Source: Aliivibrio finisterrensis_A
GTDB taxonomy: Bacteria; Pseudomonadota; Gammaproteobacteria; Enterobacterales; Vibrionaceae
Strand: one strand, 5' to 3'
Length of the DNA: 64,000 bases
Assembly: GCF_004167675.1 (NCBI RefSeq)
Contig: NZ_SEZQ01000014.1
The notes under the pieces were generated by a model. It searched no databases. It had not been told where the DNA came from and saw only the letters and a list, made by a program, of their open reading frames with translations. The position numbers and the translations under genes are program-made. Shown one piece after another: positions 54,735 through 63,594 of this stretch. Positions within the stretch are counted from its first letter, which is position 1; each line of letters opens with the position of its first letter.

Positions 54735-55856
54735 TTACTTTTCAAGCACTGCCATAAAGCCAGTTTCAAGTAAATCACCTCGCCAACCATTCAATACGTC
54801 AGGTTTTAGTTCTGGTGCGCTGTTCTTTTTCCACTTCCAAGATAATAGTTGATTTAACTGCTTTTTAGAGGCTAAGAACTCCGGCATCAATCCTGATTTA
54901 TCTGATGCTAGCTTCACTTCATCTTTCAATAATTTGAAGATCTGCTTATAACCAGGGTAGTCCATTAAACGAGTGAGCTCTTTTGGGTATTCAGCCGGAT
55001 TTAAATCATCTGCTAGATAAGAGAAACGCAATAATTTCCCACCATGACGCTGCACCTCTCTTGGATCAAAACCTTCTTTTAACATTTGCTCTTTACTGCG
55101 AATGTTAAAACGTGCCAATTTCCATAAACTTAATTCATGAACAACAAAGTTAACCGCAAGATCACGTTTTCTTGCTTCTTCTAGACGCCATTTAGCTGCC
55201 ATTTTTAACACAGCTAACTGCTTAGGATTTAACTGCCACGCATTTTTAATATCTAAAAACGCTTTTTCTGCATCAGGCTGTTTTTCACGCTTTTTAACCG
55301 CAAAAGCAGATTCTTGATACGCTGCCGATTCCCATTGAGTTTGTGCTAATTCGGCTTGAAGTTTTTCAAACAATGGCAGTAAATAATGTACATCTGCTGC
55401 CGCATAGTTGAGTTGCTTTTCAGATAAAGGTCGTGCCATCCAATCAGTTCGAGCTTCACCTTTATCTAAATCAATACCTAAATAATCAGAAACAAGCTTA
55501 GCAAAGCCCGTTGATAGTCCATAGCCTAAAAATGCCGCCATGATCTGTGTATCAATCATAGGCGTTGGCATGCAACCCGCGTAATGTTGGAATACTTCTA
55601 AATCTTCACCACACGCATGAAGCACTTTAGTTACCGATTCATTTTTTAATAAATCCCAAAGCGGTGTTAAATCATCAATTTCAACTGGGTCGACAAGTGC
55701 TAATGTCTCGCCATCAAACATTTGAATTAAACCTAAGCGAGCATATAACGTTCGTGTTCTTACAAACTCAGTATCTAACATTAAAAATGGTTTACTACTT
55801 GCTTGCTGACAGATCTCAGCCAAACGCTGACTCTGAGTGACGATTTCAAATTTCAC
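54735..55856 (-). CDS. rnd: Ribonuclease D
   Basis: The 373-residue 3'-5' exonuclease trims tRNA precursors. The DEDD metal residues are visible in MLDTEFVRTRT, HACGEDLEVF and NYAAADVHYLL (also supplying the Tyr). HRDC domains follow (about 210-290). A 12-bp stem-loop lies in the leader. It is downstream of fadD as in E. coli. Confidence 0.96.
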   Translation of the reverse strand: MKFEIVTQSQRLAEICQQASSKPFLMLDTEFVRTRTLYARLGLIQMFDGETLALVDPVEIDDLTPLWDLLKNESVTKVLHACGEDLEVFQHYAGCMPTPMIDTQIMAAFLGYGLSTGFAKLVSDYLGIDLDKGEARTDWMARPLSEKQLNYAAADVHYLLPLFEKLQAELAQTQWESAAYQESAFAVKKREKQPDAEKAFLDIKNAWQLNPKQLAVLKMAAKWRLEEARKRDLAVNFVVHELSLWKLARFNIRSKEQMLKEGFDPREVQRHGGKLLRFSYLADDLNPAEYPKELTRLMDYPGYKQIFKLLKDEVKLASDKSGLMPEFLASKKQLNQLLSWKWKKNSAPELKPDVLNGWRGDLLETGFMAVLEK

Positions 55857-55882
55857 TATTCTTCCTTAAAAGATCGATAAGG

Positions 55883-55920
55883 CAAGATAGCTTAACCTCA
55901 ATAAAAACTAAGCTATCTTG
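55883..55920 (-). promoter_or_regulatory. Stem-loop in the rnd leader
   Basis: CAAGATAGCTTA/TAAGCTATCTTG forms a perfect 12-bp stem with a 14-nt loop ending 27 nt before the rnd start codon and upstream of its AAGGAA Shine-Dalgarno. There is no T-run after it, so a leader structure is more likely than a terminator. Confidence 0.5.
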
Positions 55921-55942
55921 TCTCTAAAATTTCATAACAAAT

Positions 55943-55972
55943 AAAAATAATGCCAGCGAGTAAGCTGGCATT
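55943..55972 (-). terminator. Terminator of fadD
   Basis: A perfect 9-bp stem AATGCCAGC/GCTGGCATT with a 6-nt loop is followed on the minus strand by ATTTTTAT. It lies 25 nt after the fadD stop. Confidence 0.82.
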
Positions 55973-55997
55973 ATCGTGTTTTTACATTGTAACCAAA

Positions 55998-57680
55998 TTA
56001 TGCGTTTTCTTCTGCTTTATATTCATCACGCAGTTCACGACGCAGAATTTTACCTACGTTTGTTTTTGGAAGATCGTCTCTAAACTCAACAATACGTGGG
56101 ATTTTATAACCCGTTAGATGCTTACGACAATGAGCAATTAGTTCATCTTTCGTTAGGCTTGGATCGCGTTTAACAACACAAATTCGAACCACTTCACCTG
56201 ATGTTGGGTGTGGTTTACCTACAGCTGCAACTTCTAGTACTTTGCCATGAAGCGCAACAACATCTTCAATTTCATTTGGGTATACGTTAAAACCTGATAC
56301 TAAAATCATGTCTTTTTTACGGTCAACGATATGCAGGAAGCCTTCATCATCAAATTTAACGATATCACCCGTGCTTACCCAACCATCTTCAGTGATCATT
56401 TCTTTGGTTGCTTCTGCACGGTTCCAATAGCCTTTCATCACTTGAGGGCCACGAACTTGAAGCTCGCCGATTTGATCGTTAGCAACAACATTACCTTCTT
56501 CATCAACCATTCGAACTTCAGTTGACGGTACAGGTAAGCCAATCGAACCATTGTATGACGTTAGGTTATGCGGATAAGCTGCAACCAATGGAGAGCACTC
56601 TGTTAAGCCGTAGCCTTCTAGTAGGTAACAACCTGTATGTTGCTGCCATTTCTCAGCAACAGCACGTTGCACAGCCATACCACCACCTACAGATAGGCGA
56701 AGGTTACTGAAATCTAACTCATGGAAATCTTCGTTGTTCACTAGAGCATTAAACAGCGTATTTACACCTGTAATTGCAGTAAATGGGTATTTTTGTAGTT
56801 CTTTAATAAAACCTGGGATATCACGAGGGTTAGTGATAAGCAGGTTACGACCACCCATTTCAATAAACAGTAAACAGTTAACCGTTAACGCAAATACATG
56901 GTAAAGAGGAAGCGCAGTAACAATAAGCTCACGCCCTTCAGTCAACACTGGGCCATAAGCGCCTTTTGCTTGCATTACGTTTGCAATCATATTGCGATGA
57001 GTAAGCATTGCGCCTTTTGCTACGCCTGTAGTACCACCCGTATATTGCAGGAAGGCTAAGTCTTCACTATCAATGAATGGCTTAATGTACTGCATTCTAC
57101 GGCCTTTACGTAATGCATTACGCATAGAGGTAGCATGAGGAAGATCGTACTTTGGTACCATTTTCTTCACGTACTTAACCACGAAGTTTACAATTGTACC
57201 TTTGGCACGGGGCAGTTGCTCACCTAAGTTCGTTAAAATAACGTGTTTTACTGGTGTGTTCTCAACAACTTCTTCTAGCGTACTCGCAAAGTTTGAAACA
57301 ATAACGATTGCAGCCGCACCTGAATCATTCAACTGATGCTCTAACTCACGTGGCGTATATAGTGGATTCACATTTACCGCTACCATACCCGCTCGCAACA
57401 CACCAAATAATGCAATTGGGTATTGCAGTAAGTTTGGCATCATTAACGCAACACGATCACCTTTTTTAAGCTTCAGTTCATTTTGTAAATAAGCAGCAAA
57501 AGCACGACTGCGCTCTTCCAACTTACGAAATGTCATTACTGAACCCATATTGATAAATGCAGGTTGATCGGCGTATTTATGAACCGATTTTTCAAACATA
57601 TCAACCAATGAGCTATATTGGTCAGGGTTAATTTCTGCTGGTACGTCTTCTGGGTAACGTGAAAGCCAAACTTTATCCAC
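55998..57680 (-). CDS. fadD: Long-chain fatty acyl-CoA synthetase
   Basis: The 560-residue peripheral membrane enzyme activates imported fatty acids with ATP and CoA. The P-loop YTGGTTGVAKGAMLTH, the GYGLTECSP motif and the FACS signature DGWVSTGDIVKFDDEGFLHI are present. The length and order fadD-rnd match E. coli. A CRP-type site lies about 60 nt upstream of the start, consistent with catabolite control. Confidence 0.97.
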   Translation of the reverse strand: MDKVWLSRYPEDVPAEINPDQYSSLVDMFEKSVHKYADQPAFINMGSVMTFRKLEERSRAFAAYLQNELKLKKGDRVALMMPNLLQYPIALFGVLRAGMVAVNVNPLYTPRELEHQLNDSGAAAIVIVSNFASTLEEVVENTPVKHVILTNLGEQLPRAKGTIVNFVVKYVKKMVPKYDLPHATSMRNALRKGRRMQYIKPFIDSEDLAFLQYTGGTTGVAKGAMLTHRNMIANVMQAKGAYGPVLTEGRELIVTALPLYHVFALTVNCLLFIEMGGRNLLITNPRDIPGFIKELQKYPFTAITGVNTLFNALVNNEDFHELDFSNLRLSVGGGMAVQRAVAEKWQQHTGCYLLEGYGLTECSPLVAAYPHNLTSYNGSIGLPVPSTEVRMVDEEGNVVANDQIGELQVRGPQVMKGYWNRAEATKEMITEDGWVSTGDIVKFDDEGFLHIVDRKKDMILVSGFNVYPNEIEDVVALHGKVLEVAAVGKPHPTSGEVVRICVVKRDPSLTKDELIAHCRKHLTGYKIPRIVEFRDDLPKTNVGKILRRELRDEYKAEENA

Positions 57681-57733
57681 GCTTTTCTCCTATTTTATAT
57701 ACGATTTATTGCTTATTTCACAATAATTCAAAC

Positions 57734-57749
57734 AGTGATCACTATCACT
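57734..57749 (-). promoter_or_regulatory. Predicted CRP site upstream of fadD
   Basis: AGTGATCACTATCACT contains the GTGA-N6-TCAC core of cAMP-CRP sites as an inverted repeat, centred about 61 nt before the fadD start. CRP activation of fad genes is established in E. coli; use here is inferred. Confidence 0.5.
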
Positions 57750-57862
57750 TTTTATGTGTAGACTATTTACTCCACAATTATAGTCAACTTATTTTATTAT
57801 CAATTGTATATTCGATGAATATTTGACCATAAACGGGGCGTTTTTTTAAATATGTGAAGTGG

Positions 57863-58732
57863 TTATGTGTTTATTTTGTTAACTAACGCGCTAATGTAAC
57901 TACTTACCTGAATAGGATTTTCTAAATGGCAATGGTGACCACCTTCAATTTGATAACAATCAAAGTGTGAAATATAAGCATATCGATGCGTTTTTTGCTT
58001 CAAATGTCCGTAACCCTCAGAGCCGATAACCGCAACCACTGGGCACTCTATTTTTGAAAGTAATGTCAAAGCGTGAACTTCACTCATACGATACAGTGCA
58101 TCGCATTTTACTTTTGCATCGGTTGTCCATTGAAGCGAGTTTGAATTGATACTCAATGATCGCATTACCATTGGCTCAATTAAAGATTCAGGAAGTTGAT
58201 TAACATTCGCTCTTAGCTCAATAGCCGTTTGAGTATCTTTTAACGTTCTCTGAGGCTTATTTCGATATCGCTGACGGCTTAAAATACCTTGTCGGATCCT
58301 ATCTGAAATTGCCTCTTCTTCCTCACTTAAAGGGCCAAGTGCCTCTATCATCACCAATGCTGCTACTTTTTCAGGAAACACGGCACTATAAGCACTGGCG
58401 ACTAAAGCACCTAAAGAATGACCAATAAGAACGATAGGCTCTAATTTTAAATGAAGGACTATTTGGTGAAGATCATCGATATAATCAAAGAAGTGATAAA
58501 AATTATCACCACCTTTATGGCTTGAGCGTCCATGACCAAACCAATCAATAGCAATTAAATGATGATGTGGGTTTTCTTTTGCGTATGCTTCCATTGTCGT
58601 TTTAAAGGTCGCAGCATTATCTTGCCAGCCATGCAAAAACAGCAATGTTTGATGCGTATTTTTGGGTTTTATTTCCATCATTGCAATAGTGCCATGATGA
58701 AGTTCAATACTTGATTCTTGAAATGGACTCAT
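57863..58732 (-). CDS. Alpha/beta hydrolase
   Basis: The 289-residue protein has the oxyanion HGW (LFLHGWQDNA), nucleophile elbow LIGHSLGALVAS and a C-terminal His in GGHHCHLENP. No signal or membrane segment is present, so it is cytoplasmic. It is an esterase or thioesterase of unknown substrate. It starts 5 nt after the Slp-type lipoprotein gene and is followed by fadD after 182 nt. Confidence 0.88.
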   Translation of the reverse strand: MSPFQESSIELHHGTIAMMEIKPKNTHQTLLFLHGWQDNAATFKTTMEAYAKENPHHHLIAIDWFGHGRSSHKGGDNFYHFFDYIDDLHQIVLHLKLEPIVLIGHSLGALVASAYSAVFPEKVAALVMIEALGPLSEEEEAISDRIRQGILSRQRYRNKPQRTLKDTQTAIELRANVNQLPESLIEPMVMRSLSINSNSLQWTTDAKVKCDALYRMSEVHALTLLSKIECPVVAVIGSEGYGHLKQKTHRYAYISHFDCYQIEGGHHCHLENPIQVSSYISALVNKINT

Positions 58733-58737
58733 GCTGA

Positions 58738-59289
58738 TTATTGTACTTCTTGTACCACTTTTCCACGATGGGTTTCAAGGCGGCTACGCTGATGTAAACA
58801 TCGACTACCAGTACATGGCATATAATTCATATTGAAATCGTTAGTCACAACGTATTCTTGAACTTGCCATAAATGGATACCAACGCCGGTAATGATGGGG
58901 AAAGAGTAAAGATAATCTCCCACAGTGGCTTTTTCAATTCCATTTGATTGCCCTAAGACAGTAATTAATCGTCCTTTGCCATAAGTAACCGGATCGATAA
59001 ACCCATCAAAATAAACCACGAATCGACCGTTTGGTTCTTGAGCAATGTCTGGCTTCCCAGAAGAAGAAATAGGTAGGTTAACCACTTCAATTCGAGTGGT
59101 TGTTGTTAAATTATCAATTCGAGCAATCACACCACCTAAGCGCACGTCACTCTCTCGATTACTTTCTGCTACTGTAGAAAAAGCACTATACTCAGTGATA
59201 ACGACAGCTTGAGAGGAAGTCAATTCTTGAGGTAATGAGCTACAACCAGTAAGTAATAACACTAAAAAAAAGCACACTGTCTGTTTCAT
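58738..59289 (-). CDS. Slp family outer-membrane lipoprotein
   Basis: The 183-residue form from ATG 59289 starts KQTVCFFLVLLLTGCSS, with lipobox Cys16 followed by Ser (sorted to the outer membrane). AAGG lies 6 nt upstream, while the earlier ATG at 59304 lacks a good site. It corresponds to the YeaY/Slp family, which neighbours tsaB in E. coli. Slp is starvation- and acid-induced; its function is unclear. Confidence 0.9.
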   Translation of the reverse strand: MKQTVCFFLVLLLTGCSSLPQELTSSQAVVITEYSAFSTVAESNRESDVRLGGVIARIDNLTTTTRIEVVNLPISSSGKPDIAQEPNGRFVVYFDGFIDPVTYGKGRLITVLGQSNGIEKATVGDYLYSFPIITGVGIHLWQVQEYVVTNDFNMNYMPCTGSRCLHQRSRLETHRGKVVQEVQ

Positions 59290-59312
59290 ATTAATCCTTA
59301 TCATATATCGGG

Positions 59313-59612
59313 TTATATATAGAGATCGACACCGACGAGTTGAGCAAGTTCCTCTCTACGCTTTTGTAACATGATGTCCATATACTCTTCCATTGCTTTA
59401 CGGTTTCCCCCTTCAGGCAAATCGTATTGAATGCGAGAGTTTGCGTATTCTGATGCATTCAGTTGTTTTACTTGTGTTGTTACCGCTGTCGCCACTTTTG
59501 ATGGTTGTGCAACTAAAGATTTACTTCCCGTCGCTTTCTTGACTTGGTTCTTTTTTCCAACCGCTTGCTGTTTTTGTATCAGCGCGGGCGGTAAGCCTTG
59601 AATCGATACCAT
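59313..59612 (-). CDS. Small conserved-type protein of unknown function
   Basis: This 99-residue protein begins VSIQGLPPALIQKQQAVGKK. It has a Lys/Gln/Ala/Thr-rich disordered stretch and a charged helical end (NRKAMEEYMDIMLQKRREEL) before LVGVDLYI. There is no signal, cysteine or membrane segment. It lies between tsaB and the Slp gene on the same strand, 23 nt before the lipoprotein start. I do not recognise a family; codon use looks like that of its neighbours. Confidence 0.65.
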   Translation of the reverse strand: MVSIQGLPPALIQKQQAVGKKNQVKKATGSKSLVAQPSKVATAVTTQVKQLNASEYANSRIQYDLPEGGNRKAMEEYMDIMLQKRREELAQLVGVDLYI

Positions 59613-59635
59613 AATGACCTTTTAAAGAAACAACT

Positions 59636-59660
59636 AAGCGAGGTAATAAACTCCTCGCTT
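59636..59660 (-). terminator. Weak hairpin downstream of tsaB
   Basis: AAGCGAGG-N9-CCTCGCTT lies 13 nt after the tsaB stop. The sequence following it on the minus strand (AGTTGTTTC) is a poor T-run, so termination would be partial. Confidence 0.45.
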
Positions 59661-59672
59661 TAATTATAAAAA

Positions 59673-60374
59673 CTATTCTCGACCCGGTAATTTCTTCCAT
59701 GTCACCGTATCACGAACATAAACAGGAGCAGACTCTTCTGCTGGTAACGCCAATCCTTGTTCAAATTTTTGCTGTGCTAAAAACGCCATGTCTTCAGCAT
59801 CAGGGTACAATACCTCAGAAGCTTTACGCTCTAATGGTAACTCTGCTAACGCTTCTGCATATGCATCCCATCCGGTGCCTACTGTTAACCACTCACCAGA
59901 CTGCTCTGGTAGATAAGTTAATAACGCTTCTGGCTTAAAGACGGTTTCTGCCACATTATAAGTCCATGTTGCATCGTCATTACGTTGATACATACCAAAG
60001 TACACTTCACCCATACGAGCGTCGATAGCGGCAGCGACTTGCGTTGCACCATGCTCTCTATAACCAGCTTGAGCCATCGCTTCTAACGTTGAAATACCTA
60101 TCATAGGTAAATCGGCACCAAACGCCAAACCTTGAGCAATACCAATACCAATACGAACACCAGTAAAACTACCTGGGCCTTGACCAAAAGCTAATGCGTC
60201 TAAGTCTTGTAAGCGCACACCCGCTTCTTTTAATACTTCATCAACAAATGGCAATACTTTAATCGTGTGCTCACGCGGTGCCACTGCACGTCGAGAATAG
60301 ACTTTCCCATCAACAATTAGTGCGACAGAACAGTTTTCAGTGGCGGTATCTACCGCTAAAATTTTTGCGCTCAT
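59673..60374 (-). CDS. tsaB: tRNA threonylcarbamoyladenosine synthesis protein TsaB
   Basis: The 233-residue ASKHA-fold protein (E. coli 231) starts ILAVDTATENCSVALI and has FGQGPGSFTGVRIGIG. It pairs with TsaD in making t6A37 of ANN-decoding tRNAs and is usually essential. It starts 7 nt after yoaA, implying co-transcription. Confidence 0.96.
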   Translation of the reverse strand: MSAKILAVDTATENCSVALIVDGKVYSRRAVAPREHTIKVLPFVDEVLKEAGVRLQDLDALAFGQGPGSFTGVRIGIGIAQGLAFGADLPMIGISTLEAMAQAGYREHGATQVAAAIDARMGEVYFGMYQRNDDATWTYNVAETVFKPEALLTYLPEQSGEWLTVGTGWDAYAEALAELPLERKASEVLYPDAEDMAFLAQQKFEQGLALPAEESAPVYVRDTVTWKKLPGRE

Positions 60375-60381
60375 TAATGCC

Positions 60382-62343
60382 TCAATTTTCTAAAATAGCT
60401 TCTTGTTTTTCTGATTCATTTTCACTGCTCTGATTGGCTTTTGCCAAAAAATCAGACACATTGCGTAAATCTCGTGTTCTTGGTATTGGTGGTAAACTCT
60501 GTAAAAATGTTGAACCATAAGGTCGTGTGACTAAACGGTTATCACAAATCACCAATACTCCTTTATCTTTAGTGTCTCTAATAAGACGACCAACCCCCTG
60601 CTTCAACGTAATGACAGCATCTGGAATTTGTACTTGCGAGAATGCATCACCACCACTCAATTGACAATCTTCAATTCGAGCTTTTAACAATGGATCATCG
60701 GGTGCTGTAAAAGGAAGTTTATCAATGATAACACAGCTTAGCGCATCACCTCTAACATCAATCCCTTCCCAAAAAGCGCCCGTAGCAACCAATAAAGCAT
60801 TCCCTAGCTCCATAAACTCGGACAATAATTGCTGCTTAGTGGTTTCACCTTGTACTAAAACTGGCAGATCCAGTGTTTCTCTAAATTTCTCAGCTAAGTC
60901 ACGCATCATTTGATGTGAAGTGCATAAGAAAAAACAACGACCATTATTTTGCTTAATCACTGGCTGCAATAACTCGACTAGTTTTTCAGCAATACCGTAA
61001 CTGTTCGGTTCAGGCAAGAAACGAGGCACGCACAAAAGCGCCTGTGTCTGATAATCAAACGGACTCGGTAAGGTAAATTGCTTCTTCGGCTCTAATCCTA
61101 AACGCTGAGTAAAATGCGAAAAATCATCATTTACCGCTAGCGTTGCTGACGTAAAAATCCACGCTCCTTCTTTATCGGCGAGATGCTCTTTAAATTTATC
61201 AGCAACAGAAAGAGGGGTTATATTTAAACTAAAATGACGAGGAGTACATTCATACCAATATGAATAACCACCAATCGTGGTATCACAAACACGCTCGAGT
61301 CGATTTTTTAGTAAGGTGCAACGCTCAAAGGCGGCATCCAATAGTTGACTACGACCTAATGCTAATTTTAATACATCATGTGCTAACTCGAAGGCATCGT
61401 TAATTCTTACAATTTCACGCTGAACCGCTTGAGACTTAATCGCTTCTCGCCAGTTACCTCTAAAATTGGTATCACCTAAAATGATACGCAAGTCCATTGC
61501 TGAGCCAGCTAAACGCTCCGCTACTTTTTGCAGTTGGCGCATGTCTTTTGCTTCAGTGCGATAACCAATCTCGATATCTTTGGCTAATTCCGTTAATTGT
61601 CGGCTTGATAAATTCTGTCCAAAGTACTGGCTGGCAATATCTGGAAGCTGATGGGCTTCATCAAAGATAAAAATATCTGCTTCTGGAATTAGCTCACCAA
61701 ATCCAGTTTCTTTAATTGCTAAATCGGCTAAAAATAGATGATGGTTTACCACCACGACATCCGCATCCATCGCTTTTTTACGCGCTTTAACCACAAAACA
61801 CTCTTCAAAGCTTGGGCATTCTTTCCCTAAACAATTATCATTTGTTGATGTAATGCTTGGGATAATTGGGCTGTCTTCTGCAATTGCAGTGCAATCACCT
61901 AAATCGCCGGTTTTAGTTTCAGAAGACCAAGAACGTACCTTTACTAATTGAGTTAATAATTCAGGATCTGCTTGAGGCGTGTGGCTTTCTACCAATTGTT
62001 GATTCAAGCGTTCAGGACATAAATAATTTGAGCGCCCTTTTAATAAAGCGACTTGGCCATAAAAACCCAAGGATGACGTCATTAAAGGTAGGTCACGATG
62101 AAACAGCTGCTCTTGTAAGTTTTTAGAGCCAGTACTGATGATGGTTTTTTTTCCACTCACTAATGCAGGAGCCAAATAGGCAAAGGTTTTTCCGGTACCC
62201 GTACCCGCTTCTACAACAAGCTGTGTGCCATTTTTAATTGCATCATGCACGGCATGAGCCATATCAAGCTGAGGTTGACGAGGTTGGAAACCAGGGATGG
62301 CTTTACCTAACGCGCCTGAAGAAGAAAATATCTTGGCTATCAT
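60382..62343 (-). CDS. yoaA: DinG-family iron-sulphur helicase YoaA
   Basis: The 653-residue XPD-like 5'-3' helicase has Walker A VEAGTGTGKT, the DEAH box FIFDEAHQLPD and four Fe-S cysteines between them (in YLCPERL and the CLGKECPSFEEC region). E. coli YoaA works with the HolC subunit at stalled forks. ATG 62343 with AGG upstream is preferred to ATG 62355. It heads the yoaA-tsaB unit. Confidence 0.94.
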   Translation of the reverse strand: MIAKIFSSSGALGKAIPGFQPRQPQLDMAHAVHDAIKNGTQLVVEAGTGTGKTFAYLAPALVSGKKTIISTGSKNLQEQLFHRDLPLMTSSLGFYGQVALLKGRSNYLCPERLNQQLVESHTPQADPELLTQLVKVRSWSSETKTGDLGDCTAIAEDSPIIPSITSTNDNCLGKECPSFEECFVVKARKKAMDADVVVVNHHLFLADLAIKETGFGELIPEADIFIFDEAHQLPDIASQYFGQNLSSRQLTELAKDIEIGYRTEAKDMRQLQKVAERLAGSAMDLRIILGDTNFRGNWREAIKSQAVQREIVRINDAFELAHDVLKLALGRSQLLDAAFERCTLLKNRLERVCDTTIGGYSYWYECTPRHFSLNITPLSVADKFKEHLADKEGAWIFTSATLAVNDDFSHFTQRLGLEPKKQFTLPSPFDYQTQALLCVPRFLPEPNSYGIAEKLVELLQPVIKQNNGRCFFLCTSHQMMRDLAEKFRETLDLPVLVQGETTKQQLLSEFMELGNALLVATGAFWEGIDVRGDALSCVIIDKLPFTAPDDPLLKARIEDCQLSGGDAFSQVQIPDAVITLKQGVGRLIRDTKDKGVLVICDNRLVTRPYGSTFLQSLPPIPRTRDLRNVSDFLAKANQSSENESEKQEAILEN

Positions 62344-62355
62344 ATCAACCTGCAT

Positions 62356-62686
62356 TCATTGTGAGTTTAAAAATAAGGTTGAGATTATGCCAAGATTTTC
62401 GAAAAAACTAAACGCTAAGTTTTGAGAGTTACGGTCTAAAACGGCGACTTCCAGATAACGACTTTCGCTAGTATTTTGATTTGATTTAGTAAAAACCCCT
62501 TTACGCCCTCTTCATTTATCGGTAAAAGAATAGAGAGCATACTATTTATAATACCATTCTGGATAAGTAGTTGTTCAAATAATTGCGCAGGAAAAATCGA
62601 TTTTAACAAGCAAGAATGACCAAATACTTATGTAGATTGGTATACTTACCAATTTAGGTAAAACCATTGCAAACACGAGAGATAAA
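62356..62686. other. Divergent promoter region between yoaA and purU
   Basis: No gene is seen in these 331 nt. An inverted repeat ATTGGTA-N4-TACCAAT lies at 62636-62653, 34 nt before the purU start, and could be an operator or a short leader hairpin. Confidence 0.5.
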
Positions 62687-63520
62687 ATGGAAAAGAAAAT
62701 ACTACTAACGGATTGCCCTGATTCTCGTGGGCTAATAGCGAAAATAACCAACATTTGTTACAAACATCAGTTAAATATTATTCATAATAATGAATATGTT
62801 GATAATGTCACAGGCCAGTTCTTTATGAGAACCGAGCTAGAAGGCATTTTTAATGATGTCACTTTTTTAACTGATATTGATGAAGCACTTCCACTAGGGA
62901 GCCATCGTAAGTTAGTGACAGAACCGCGAAAGAAAGTGGTCATTCTGGTAACAAAAGAAGCACATTGTATTGGTGACATTCTTATCAAAGCCTATTCTGG
63001 TGCAATGAATATTGATATTGCCGCAGTTGTTGGAAACCACGATACTTTAGGTGGATTAATCGAAAAATTTGATATCCCATTCCACCATGTCTCTCATGAA
63101 GATCTGTCGCGCGAAGAGCACGAAGAAAAAATGCTTGAGGTCATTAATTCTTATGAGCCTGAATACGTGGTTCTAGCAAAATATATGCGTGTATTAACGC
63201 CAAACTTTGTGGCTCAATTTCCTAAAAAAATCATTAATATTCACCACAGCTTCTTGCCTGCATTTATTGGTGCTAAACCCTATCAACAAGCGTACGATCG
63301 CGGCGTAAAAATCATTGGTGCGACGGCACACTTTGTAACAAATGATTTAGATGAGGGACCAATTATTAAGCAAGATGTTATCCCTGTAGATCACAACTTT
63401 AGTGCTGAAGATATGGCAATGGCAGGGCGTGATGTTGAAAAATCCGTGCTCAGTAAAGCGCTGACTAAAGTCTTAAATGATCACGTTTTTGTGTATGGTA
63501 ACAAAACCGTTATTCTTTAA
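62687..63520 (+). CDS. purU: Formyltetrahydrofolate deformylase
   Basis: The 277-residue enzyme hydrolyses 10-formyl-THF to formate and THF, feeding PurT and balancing one-carbon pools. An N-terminal ACT domain (to about 80) precedes a formyltransferase-type domain with INIHHSFLPAFIGAKPY (catalytic Asn and His) and the distal Asp in LDEGPIIKQDV. A good AGAGA Shine-Dalgarno precedes the ATG. Confidence 0.96.
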   Translation: MEKKILLTDCPDSRGLIAKITNICYKHQLNIIHNNEYVDNVTGQFFMRTELEGIFNDVTFLTDIDEALPLGSHRKLVTEPRKKVVILVTKEAHCIGDILIKAYSGAMNIDIAAVVGNHDTLGGLIEKFDIPFHHVSHEDLSREEHEEKMLEVINSYEPEYVVLAKYMRVLTPNFVAQFPKKIINIHHSFLPAFIGAKPYQQAYDRGVKIIGATAHFVTNDLDEGPIIKQDVIPVDHNFSAEDMAMAGRDVEKSVLSKALTKVLNDHVFVYGNKTVIL

Positions 63521-63540
63521 TTTTACAACGAATAAAAACA

Positions 63541-63570
63541 AAAATGGCGATCATAATGATCGCCATTTTT
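63541..63570 (+). terminator. Bidirectional terminator after purU
   Basis: A perfect 13-bp stem AAAATGGCGATCA/TGATCGCCATTTT with a 3-nt loop serves purU and the convergent hydrolase gene. Confidence 0.93.
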
Positions 63571-63594
63571 ATTTTAGACTATTGCTATAAGCAC

